Shown: positions 7,148 through 12,660 of the stretch, piece by piece
How the letters are laid out: each line of letters starts with the position of its first letter
Numbering within the stretch: the stretch's first letter is position 1
Origin: Opitutaceae bacterium
GTDB taxonomy: Bacteria; Verrucomicrobiota; Verrucomicrobiia; Opitutales; Opitutaceae
Assembly (NCBI GenBank): GCA_005786775.1
Contig: SYDD01000297.1
Location: 1-12,660, forward strand
Reading direction: 5' to 3'
DNA length: 12,660 nucleotides
Notes under the pieces: generated by a model
Told to the model about the DNA's origin: nothing
Database searches by the model: none
The model's input: the letters and a program-made list of their open reading frames with translations, nothing else
Position numbers and translations under genes: made by a program

Positions 7148-7594
7148 TTAGGGCGTGCGGACGCCGACGGTGAGCAGGACGTTGGCCCAGAGGGCCTGGT
7201 CGGCGGTCTGGATGGTCAGGACGTGATCGGGCGACTCGACCGCGCGGTAAAAATCCCACTTCGAGATGGGCGTGAGCGGCGCCTTCACCCCGGCCGCAAC
7301 GGCCAGCGCGCGGAACTCGGGCCAGGCCTTGGGCTCACCGAAGGCCGCGTAGGGGTCATCGGCCGGAATGCCCATGGTGTTGATCTCGTCGATCGGGATC
7401 GCGCTGAGCACGGCGTGCAGGGCCTGCGCGACGGTCACTACCCCCGGCGACAGATTGAGGCAGACGACCTCAGCGTGGGGGCCGCGCTTGGTAGAGGCGG
7501 GATAGTTGCCGTCGGCGAGCAGGATCCGCGCGTGGTGCCCGGCGCGGCCGAGGACCTCGTTGATCTTGGGGTGCAGCAGGGTATGCTTGAGCAT
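7148..7594 (-). CDS. fucU: FucU/RbsD-family sugar mutarotase
   Basis: Predicted 148-residue cytoplasmic mutarotase that interconverts alpha and beta anomers of a reducing sugar (L-fucose for FucU, D-ribose pyranose/furanose for RbsD). Family marks are the opening MLKHTLLHPKINEVLGRAGH, catalytic-type His20 in GHHARILLADGNYP with Asp28, and the C-terminal ligand-binding segment TADQALWANVLLTVGV (FucU has YGNILLKKGV in the same place). The length fits FucU (140) slightly better than RbsD (139) and the family normally forms ring-shaped oligomers. FucU versus RbsD cannot be settled from motifs alone; the neighbouring LgoD-like dehydrogenase favours the fucose branch, so treat the symbol as provisional. 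It begins 6 bases after the stop of the TIM-barrel gene and ends 4 bases before the dehydrogenase, with no Shine-Dalgarno motif, consistent with coupled translation. Confidence 0.9.
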   Translation of the reverse strand: MLKHTLLHPKINEVLGRAGHHARILLADGNYPASTKRGPHAEVVCLNLSPGVVTVAQALHAVLSAIPIDEINTMGIPADDPYAAFGEPKAWPEFRALAVAAGVKAPLTPISKWDFYRAVESPDHVLTIQTADQALWANVLLTVGVRTP

Positions 7595-7600
7595 GGAGAG

Positions 7601-8416
7601 TCAGCGCGCCGTGAACGCGCGGAAGCGGGTAATCACTTGGCGGGCGGTCGCCTCCGGGTCGGGCCAAGCGAGCACCTCGGCGGAGAGGTAGCCGGCGTAG
7701 CCGAGATCCCGGAGCGCGGCGAACACCGGGCGGAAGTCGGTGTGGCCGAAACCGGGGGCGCGGCGGTTGGAGTCCGCGAAGTGCACGTGGCCGAGGCGGG
7801 GTCCGACGGCGCGCAGGGCGGCGGCGAGATCCGTCTCCTCGATGTTCATGTGGAACAGGTCCGCGAGCAGGCGCAGCGCGGGGCAACCGGCCCGCTCTAG
7901 CAGGGCCGCGGCCGCGCCGAGGGAGGTGCAGAGATTGGTCTCGTAGCGATTGAGCGGCTCGAGCAGCAACGGGACACCTGCGGCCTGCGCGCGAGCGCCC
8001 AATTCCGCCAGGCCCTCCGCCAGCCAGCTGAGGGCAGTCTCGGGGGCCACGCCGGGATCCGCCCGGCCCTGCATCGAGCCGACAATCGCAGGCGCGCCGA
8101 AGGGGGCGCCAAGCGCGATGATGCCTCCGATGAATTCCACCGCCCGTCGACGGCCGGCCGGGTCGGGATCGGTGAGGCGCAGGCCGTGCCTTACCCAGCC
8201 GGCCCCGGTGCCGAAGGCCGCGACCCGCAGTCCGTGGTGCGCGCAAAGCCGCTCCACCTCCGCCGCGGGCGTCTCCTCGGCCGAAGCCGGGAAGATCTCG
8301 ACCGCGTCGAAACCCAGCTGCGCCGCCCGCGCGAAGGCGTCCGCCAGCCCGGCGGAGAAAACGAAGGGTCCGGACCGGGTCTCGGGGACCAGCGTGACAG
8401 TGATCGCGGCGCGCAT
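7601..8416 (-). CDS. TIM-barrel sugar isomerase/epimerase (hydroxypyruvate isomerase / tagatose-3-epimerase family)
   Basis: Predicted 271-residue AP endonuclease 2-like TIM barrel (COG1082 type), a metal-dependent enzyme that moves a carbonyl or inverts a hydroxyl on a keto sugar. The four metal/catalytic positions of the family are present in order: Glu153 in LLLEPLNRYETN, Asp186 with His189 in ADLFHMNIEE, His212 in GHVHFADSNRR, and Glu247 in YLSAEVL. The PLNRYE and DLFHMN signatures match the hydroxypyruvate isomerase/D-psicose (tagatose) 3-epimerase branch rather than an endonuclease. The start ATG at 8416 is two bases after the TAA of the phosphohexomutase (TAAGGATG). Its position before fucU and a sugar dehydrogenase suggests isomerisation of the dehydrogenase product or substrate; a myo-inositol-type or 3-keto-sugar role is possible. 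Family confidence is high, substrate unknown. Confidence 0.9.
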   Translation of the reverse strand: MRAAITVTLVPETRSGPFVFSAGLADAFARAAQLGFDAVEIFPASAEETPAAEVERLCAHHGLRVAAFGTGAGWVRHGLRLTDPDPAGRRRAVEFIGGIIALGAPFGAPAIVGSMQGRADPGVAPETALSWLAEGLAELGARAQAAGVPLLLEPLNRYETNLCTSLGAAAALLERAGCPALRLLADLFHMNIEETDLAAALRAVGPRLGHVHFADSNRRAPGFGHTDFRPVFAALRDLGYAGYLSAEVLAWPDPEATARQVITRFRAFTAR

Positions 8417-8418
8417 CC

Positions 8419-10365
8419 TTAGCCCTCGGCGCGCGCGCGCGCGTCGGCCTCGATGCGCCGGCTGAGCTCGTCGAGCATCGCCCGCACGCGCGCCTTCGTG
8501 GCGGGCAGGTCGGCGGCGGCGGCCACCGTCTCCTGAGCGAAGAGGTAGAACTTCATCTTCGGCTCGGTGCCGGAACCGCGGGCAGCGAAGGAGTAGCCAT
8601 TGCCCAGCGTGACCACGTAGAGGTCTTGCGCTGGGATCACCTCGCCGTCGGGGTCGACGATCCGCTCGCGCCCGAAGTCCTGAAAGCGCGTCACCGGGAC
8701 GTCGCCAAACGCCGCGGGCGGACGGCTTCGGTAGCTCTCCAAGATGCGGCGGATCCGCGCGTTGCCCGAGGCGCCCTCATAATAAAGGTTGATCACCCCC
8801 TCGAGGTAGAACCCGTAGCGCAGGAACAACTCGTCGAGGTACTCGGGCACCGTCAGCCCGCGGGCCTTAACCCACGCGCAGAGCTCGGCGAACATCAGGC
8901 AGGCGGAGTTTCCGTCCTTGTCGCGCACGTAGTCGTTCGGCAGGTAGCCGTAGCTTTCCTCGGTACCGAACACGTAGAACGTGGCGTGCTGCTGCAGCAG
9001 CCGCGCCCGCGTCGGCAGGTCTGCCTGCTCGTAGTCGAAGCCGGGCCCGAGGGCCCGGCGAAGCTGGTCCTCGTAGCGCCGGAGCTTGGCGGCGATCCAC
9101 TTGAAGCCGGTGAGCGTGTTGATGACCTTGACGCCGTGGCCCGCGCCGATCGCATCCTGCAACCGCGTGGTGACGAACGTCTTGATCGTCGCCGCGCGGG
9201 TCGTGCCGGCCGCAGGCAGCAGCCCGAGCTCCTTGTACTTCACCAGACGGTATTCCGTGAGCAGGGCGCCGATCTGGTTGCCGGTCAGCAGCTCAAGATC
9301 GCCAGCGCGATTACGCACCGCGCAGCCCATGCGGTCGCAGTCCGGATCAGTCGCCAGCACGACGTCCGCACCGTTTGCCCGGGCCAGCGCGACGCCGCGC
9401 GACAAGGCCTCGGCGTTTTCCGGGTTCGGGGACTTTACGGTCGGGAAGCCGGCGTCGGGCGCCAGCTGCTCCGGCACGGGCGTCACGCTGCAGCCAGCCG
9501 CCTCGAGCAGCGGCACGGAGTGGATCGCGCCCGTGCCGTGGATATTGGTGAAGACCACCTTCAGGCCGGCGCGGGCGCACACGGCAGGATCGAGCACCGC
9601 CCGCGCCGCCACCGCCCGGTAAGCCGCGTCCGCCTCCGCGCCGAGGACCCGGACGCCGGGGCAGATAGGATTCAAGTAGGTGGCGAGCTCGCCCAGCGGG
9701 ACGGCGTTCACCTCGGTCACGATGCCCGAGTCATGCGGAGGGACCACCTGCCCACCGTCGTCGAAGTAGGCCTTGAAACCGTTGTCGTGGGGCGGGTTGT
9801 GGCTGGCGGTGATGACCACACCCGCGTGCGCGCGCAGCCAGCGCACGGAGAAGCTGAGCTGCGGCGTGGGACGGGGACCGTCGAAGACCCAAGCCTCGCC
9901 GCCTAGCCGGATCCAAGTCGCCGCCGCGAGATTGGAGAAGTGCCGCGAGAAATGGCGCACGTCGTGCGCGATCACGAGACGCGCGGGGCCGGGCTGACCG
10001 GTGGAGGCGAGGTAGCGTACGGTGTAGCGATGGAGCCCGATGGTGGCGCGCACCAGCGTGAAGTCATTAAGGACATTGCTGCCGACGGCCGCGTGGGCCG
10101 GGGATCCACCCGGGGTGCCACCCAGCTCCGCCACGGTAGGGCGCACGCCGATGGTGCGCCCGCGCATCCCGCCCGTGCCAAACTCGAGGAAACGATAAAA
10201 GCGGTCGTTAAGCTCCGACCACGCCTCCGCATCAACTAGCTCCCCGATGCTCGCTCGGGCCCACTCCGGCAACCCGGCCTGCAGGAACGAACGCACGTTG
10301 TCGGCGGCGCTAGAGAGCAGCCGGCCGGACTGCACGGCGGCCGCGAGGCGGTCAGGGATGGTCAT
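8419..10365 (-). CDS. Phospho-sugar mutase (phosphoglucomutase/phosphomannomutase)
   Basis: Predicted 648-residue alpha-D-phosphohexomutase that interconverts hexose-6-phosphate and hexose-1-phosphate via a phosphoserine. The catalytic loop VITASHNPPHDNGFKAY has Ser188; the Mg-binding loop ATDPDCDRMG has Asp340, Asp342 and Asp344; the sugar-binding loop is FGTEESYGY (466-474); the phosphate-binding loop is RGSGTEPKMKFY (596-607). All four domains are therefore complete. The length is that of the larger PgcA/PgmB-like bacterial group rather than ~460-residue AlgC forms. A frame-open ATG at 10416 directly after the TGA of the preceding gene would add 17 unlike residues; MTIPDRLAAAVQSG at 10365 looks like the family start, though neither has a Shine-Dalgarno motif. 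Standing next to the UDP-sugar pyrophosphorylase, it likely supplies the sugar-1-phosphate. The tail ADARARAEG is encoded by a 15-base alternating CG tract. Confidence 0.94.
   Translation of the reverse strand: MTIPDRLAAAVQSGRLLSSAADNVRSFLQAGLPEWARASIGELVDAEAWSELNDRFYRFLEFGTGGMRGRTIGVRPTVAELGGTPGGSPAHAAVGSNVLNDFTLVRATIGLHRYTVRYLASTGQPGPARLVIAHDVRHFSRHFSNLAAATWIRLGGEAWVFDGPRPTPQLSFSVRWLRAHAGVVITASHNPPHDNGFKAYFDDGGQVVPPHDSGIVTEVNAVPLGELATYLNPICPGVRVLGAEADAAYRAVAARAVLDPAVCARAGLKVVFTNIHGTGAIHSVPLLEAAGCSVTPVPEQLAPDAGFPTVKSPNPENAEALSRGVALARANGADVVLATDPDCDRMGCAVRNRAGDLELLTGNQIGALLTEYRLVKYKELGLLPAAGTTRAATIKTFVTTRLQDAIGAGHGVKVINTLTGFKWIAAKLRRYEDQLRRALGPGFDYEQADLPTRARLLQQHATFYVFGTEESYGYLPNDYVRDKDGNSACLMFAELCAWVKARGLTVPEYLDELFLRYGFYLEGVINLYYEGASGNARIRRILESYRSRPPAAFGDVPVTRFQDFGRERIVDPDGEVIPAQDLYVVTLGNGYSFAARGSGTEPKMKFYLFAQETVAAAADLPATKARVRAMLDELSRRIEADARARAEG
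8429..8443. repeat. Alternating GC dinucleotide tract
   Basis: Fifteen bases of uninterrupted alternating G and C near the end of the phosphohexomutase gene, encoding part of its Ala/Arg tail. Such tracts can slip or adopt Z-DNA, but here a slip would alter only the last few residues. Confidence 0.7.
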
Positions 10366-10416
10366 TCGGGAGTGAAAATTATGGGCGATGGGCTGGGCGG
10401 AAGGCGTCCCACCCAT

Positions 10417-11856
10417 TCAGTCGAGGCAGGCGCCCGGCGCGGGCGGAACCGTCTGACCTCGGGCAGTCCAGCTCGCGGCGAAAGAGGCCTCATCGTCGCC
10501 GAACAGCGGGGAGACCTCGAAGGGATAGGCGGGCAGGCCGGACGCGTCGACGGGAAGGTTGACGCCCGCCGCCCGCACCCAGCGCGCGTACTGCCGCAAC
10601 TGGTCTTGGCGGCACGACTCGGGCGAGTCCACGCCCGTGGCATTCTTGACCGGGGAAAACTCGTCAGCCCGCGCGGCCTCGATCACCACCGGCTGGCGGG
10701 CGAAGGGCAGCGCGTCGAAGACAAAGAGCTCAAACTTGACTCCGTTCGGCCGCTCGGGACGCACGGGTGCGCCCTTGGCATCGACCGTGGGGATCTTCTT
10801 GTCCGCCCGGTGGAATGGCAGCGCCGTGTCCGGCGAGGCGCCGGCGCCGGCCATCCGGCGGATGAACTCGCGGTCGAGCAGGTGGATCGCGATGTTGCCG
10901 GCGATGAAACGGAGCCGACCGGCGGCGTCGACCTCGCTCTGCCGCTCCGCGGGAAGGTCCGAATACTCGATCACCACGTCGCGGCCCCGCTGCCGGCAGA
11001 AGTGACCGACCTTCTCACCCGGGTAGGCTTTGGGGACCATCTTGCTGGACATTTCGGAACCGCGGAGAAGGTGCCAGCCGATGAAAGCGGGGTCGATGCA
11101 GCGCACGAGAGGGTTATCGACCTGAAAGTAGCTGAGCGTGTCGACTCCCTCGGCTGCCATTAGGTCAAGCGCACCGCTCCGCGCCAGCGCGCGCAGGGAA
11201 CCGCCGTGGCCATCGGGTGAGAGAGCGAGGCGGCCGGGCGTCTCCAGAAGGATGCGGCCGTCAAAGTCCACGGCGGGCATCCGGCCCTGGCGGAAAAAAT
11301 GAATCCGGGCGCGGTCGAGTCCGAACCAGCGCCGCTCCGCGAAGAAGGCCTCGGTCGCAGCGTGGTTGGCGTGACTGGTCATCACGAACCAATGGAGCGG
11401 GCGGCCGTAGCGCTTTCCCGCGGCGAGGATCTTCTCGGCGAAAACCTGAAAGAGCGGCTTAGCGCGCACCGGCGTGACGCCGAAGGTGCCCTTGGGTCCG
11501 TCGTAGCCGAGGCGAGTCCCCTGCCCTCCCGCCACGGTGAAGGCCGCGACCCGGCCGGTACGGAGTGCCGCCTCGCCCGCGGCGCGGGCCCGGGCCCACG
11601 CCCCGGCGTCGCCACCATGCTCCGGCCTCGGCTCGTAAGGGGCGGGCTCGAGATCTGCGAGGTCGGGCCCGCCGGAGCCGCCGGCACGGAGCAGGGTGCG
11701 CGTGAGGCGGGCTACCTCCGCCAAGTCCACCTCGCGCGCCTCGGCGGTGAGTTCCGCTTGTTCCACGGGGCTAAGACGCTCCCAGAACGCGAACACCTGG
11801 CCCTGGCCGGCCTGGCGAAATTGGTCGCTGAGGACGGGGGGCGTAACGGCGGACAT
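10417..11856 (-). CDS. UDPGP-family UDP-sugar pyrophosphorylase, UAP1-like
   Basis: Predicted 479-residue nucleotidyltransferase that joins UTP and a sugar-1-phosphate to UDP-sugar plus pyrophosphate. The nucleotide loop is VAGGQGTRLGYDGPKG (108-123). Other marks follow the eukaryotic UDP-N-acetylhexosamine pyrophosphorylase pattern: FRQGRMPAVDFDGRILL (188-204), SPDGHGG (213-219), FQVDNPLVRCIDPAFIGW (244-261), EYSDLP (297-302), FIAGNIAIH (317-325), and NGVKFELFVFDALPFA near residue 370. The N-terminal helix with GQGQVFAFWERLSP also fits that group. It is unlike bacterial GalU or GlmU. Substrate could be GlcNAc-1-P, GalNAc-1-P or Glc-1-P; the adjacent phosphohexomutase fits any of these. The ATG at 11856 shares one base with the ftsB stop (TGATG), and its own TGA abuts an alternative ATG of the mutase. 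Strong operon evidence. Confidence 0.93.
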   Translation of the reverse strand: MSAVTPPVLSDQFRQAGQGQVFAFWERLSPVEQAELTAEAREVDLAEVARLTRTLLRAGGSGGPDLADLEPAPYEPRPEHGGDAGAWARARAAGEAALRTGRVAAFTVAGGQGTRLGYDGPKGTFGVTPVRAKPLFQVFAEKILAAGKRYGRPLHWFVMTSHANHAATEAFFAERRWFGLDRARIHFFRQGRMPAVDFDGRILLETPGRLALSPDGHGGSLRALARSGALDLMAAEGVDTLSYFQVDNPLVRCIDPAFIGWHLLRGSEMSSKMVPKAYPGEKVGHFCRQRGRDVVIEYSDLPAERQSEVDAAGRLRFIAGNIAIHLLDREFIRRMAGAGASPDTALPFHRADKKIPTVDAKGAPVRPERPNGVKFELFVFDALPFARQPVVIEAARADEFSPVKNATGVDSPESCRQDQLRQYARWVRAAGVNLPVDASGLPAYPFEVSPLFGDDEASFAASWTARGQTVPPAPGACLD

Positions 11857-12143
11857 CAGGGACCGTTGTCGAAACGAAAAACCACTTCGCCGGGCCGGCC
11901 GTAACCGAGCCGCTGGCGGATCACCCTCTCGGCCAGCACCGGGTCCGTCCGCAGGCGCGAAAGGAACTGCTCCTGTTCGGCGAGGCGGGCCTTAGCGGCC
12001 GCGAGTTCGCGCTCTAGGCGCGCTTGGCGACCACGCAGCTCGTCCTGCTCGGCCCGGGCTTCGAGGAACAGCATCCCCCCCCCCAGCCCGAACAGGCCCA
12101 GCAGCACGGCGTAGAGCGCGGCGATGGCCCGGCGGGAATTCAC
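11856..12143 (-). CDS. ftsB: Septum formation initiator FtsB/DivIC family protein
   Basis: Predicted 95-residue bitopic membrane protein of the divisome; FtsB with FtsL and FtsQ relays the signal that activates septal cell-wall synthesis. A single membrane segment spans residues 6-28 (AIAALYAVLLGLFGLGGGMLFL), followed by a periplasmic coiled coil at about 30-65 (Arg/Glu/Gln heptads) and the family C-terminal motif DPVLAERVIRQRLGYGRPGEVVF at 67-89. The chosen start is GTG at 12143, giving VNSRRAIAAL; the first ATG in the frame upstream would add a 40-residue polar extension lacking sense, and the next ATG (residue 24) lies within the membrane helix. No Shine-Dalgarno motif is visible. Residues 20-24 (LGGGM) are encoded by a run of ten G. 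It is the first gene of the seven-gene leftward run. Confidence 0.88.
   Translation of the reverse strand: MNSRRAIAALYAVLLGLFGLGGGMLFLEARAEQDELRGRQARLERELAAAKARLAEQEQFLSRLRTDPVLAERVIRQRLGYGRPGEVVFRFDNGP
12075..12084 (-). repeat. Ten-G homopolymer inside ftsB
   Basis: Ten consecutive C on the + strand (G on the coding strand) encode CTG-GGG-GGG-GGG-ATG, residues Leu20-Met24 in the membrane helix of FtsB. Tracts of this length are prone to slippage and to sequencing error; a one-base change would shift the frame after residue 23. Confidence 0.9.
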
Positions 12144-12262
12144 GCACGATGGTTGAACCACGCGTGCCGTGCTTGAGTAAAGGAGAATTGCCCGCCGGCG
12201 CCGCCATCTTTGTTCGTGCGTTTTGTGAAAGCGGCCGCCACGGTCCGATTCTCGACCCTCCA
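12144..12262. promoter_or_regulatory. Divergent intergenic region between ftsB and the ExeA-like gene
   Basis: About 119 bases separating divergent genes; it should hold the promoter of the long leftward run and that of the ATPase gene. On the + strand TTGAAC at 12153-12158 is followed after 17 bases by AGTAAA, a poor -10 match; no better pair is seen on either strand. A purine run AAAGGAG at 12179-12185 looks like a ribosome-binding site but is followed two bases later only by an in-frame TTG. The + frame is open from an ATG at 12149 into the ATPase. Confidence 0.4.
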
Positions 12263-12660
12263 ATGTACCAGAGCTTCTACGGATTTCGGGAGATGCCGTT
12301 CAACATCACTCCCGATCCCAAGTTTCTCTACCTCAGCCCTACCCATCAGGAAGCGCTCCAACACCTCAAGTTCGGTGTTAGCGAACGCAAGGGCTTCATC
12401 GTTCTCGTGGGCGAAGTTGGCTGTGGGAAGACCGTTCTCTGCCGCCGCTTTCTCAACGAACTCGACCCGAAGCGCTTTGACTCCGCGCTGATCCTCAATC
12501 CGCGGATCACCGAGACCCAGATGCTGCGGACGATCCTAGAGGAACTCGGCGCGGAGAAGATCGCCCGCAGCCAGACCGACCTCGTGGCCCAGATCCACCG
12601 CGTGCTACTGGAGCGAATCGAGCGCGGACGCGACATCGTCGTGATTATCGACGAGGCCCA
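12263..12660 (+). CDS. ExeA/GspA-family AAA ATPase (3' end missing)
   Basis: N-terminal 132 residues of an AAA ATPase of the ExeA/GspA type, found with type II secretion, type IV pilus, polysaccharide export and transposition systems. It opens with the canonical MYQSFYGFREMPFNITPDP followed by KFLYLSPTHQEAL. The Walker A motif GEVGCGKT is at residues 50-57 (Cys where Thr is usual) and the start of the Walker B motif IVVIIDEA ends at residue 132, where the window stops. Asn79 and Arg81 lie in LNPRIT, the segment after strand 2 that is typical of the family. The start at 12263 matches the family start; the frame is also open to an ATG at 12149, which would add 38 unlike residues. The gene lies divergent from ftsB. 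Its role (secretion, pilus or other) cannot be set without the downstream genes. Confidence 0.92.
   Translation, partial: MYQSFYGFREMPFNITPDPKFLYLSPTHQEALQHLKFGVSERKGFIVLVGEVGCGKTVLCRRFLNELDPKRFDSALILNPRITETQMLRTILEELGAEKIARSQTDLVAQIHRVLLERIERGRDIVVIIDEA

Noticed and set aside
7025..7900. Rightward open frame across dehydrogenase, fucU and the TIM-barrel gene
   Set aside because: It overlaps three real genes on the other strand and is Gly/Asp/Arg-biased with no motif.
8626..9906. Rightward open frame (426 codons) antisense to the phosphohexomutase
   Set aside because: All four catalytic loops of the mutase lie on the other strand; the antisense product has no recognisable domain.
12188..12190. 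TTG start with strong AAAGGAG for the ExeA-like gene
   Set aside because: The spacing of two bases is too short and the family start at 12263 fits exactly; kept only as a start ambiguity.

Overview
The window is a high-GC, densely coded bacterial chromosome segment: 13 protein genes and almost no free space. The largest gap without a gene is about 120 bases. I see no rRNA, tRNA, CRISPR array, insertion sequence or prophage gene. The gene set (short HPF, a PgmB-like phospho-sugar mutase beside an eukaryote-like UDPGP enzyme, an ExeA-like ATPase, a secreted NHL propeller, FucU sugar catabolism), the GC richness and the scarcity of Shine-Dalgarno motifs would fit a Verrucomicrobiota lineage such as Opitutaceae. 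That placement is inference from memory, not from a search.

Layout. 1-1592 (+): 3' part of typA/bipA, running into the convergent 1607-2380 (-) RluA-type pseudouridine synthase, which lies downstream of an SDR oxidoreductase (2467-3264, -). From a 72-base divergent gap at 3265-3336 a rightward run begins: short ribosome hibernation factor (3337-3711), a GreA/GreB-like protein (3804-4292) and a secreted protein of unknown function (4295-4978, GTG start). It converges on the end of a long leftward run.

That leftward run covers 12143 down to 5003 in seven tightly packed genes: ftsB (poly-G tract, GTG start), a UAP1-like UDP-sugar pyrophosphorylase (TGATG overlap with ftsB), a phosphohexomutase, a TIM-barrel sugar isomerase/epimerase, a FucU/RbsD mutarotase, a zinc-dependent sugar-acid/polyol dehydrogenase resembling LgoD, and a secreted six-bladed NHL propeller. 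The first three link cell division with making of UDP-sugars (hexose-6-P to hexose-1-P to UDP-hexose). The next four look like a small catabolic cassette for a fucose-like or related deoxy/aldonic sugar. The junctions are 2-11 bases for the catabolic genes, so co-transcription is likely. Divergent from ftsB, the 5' part of an ExeA/GspA-family AAA ATPase (12263 on, +) runs off the window.

Nothing here is clearly a new defence or mobile system. The best leads are the division/sugar-nucleotide/catabolism operon, the ten-G homopolymer inside ftsB, the HPF-Gre-like pair with its uncharacterised secreted partner, and the near absence of Shine-Dalgarno motifs with reliance on tight coupling.
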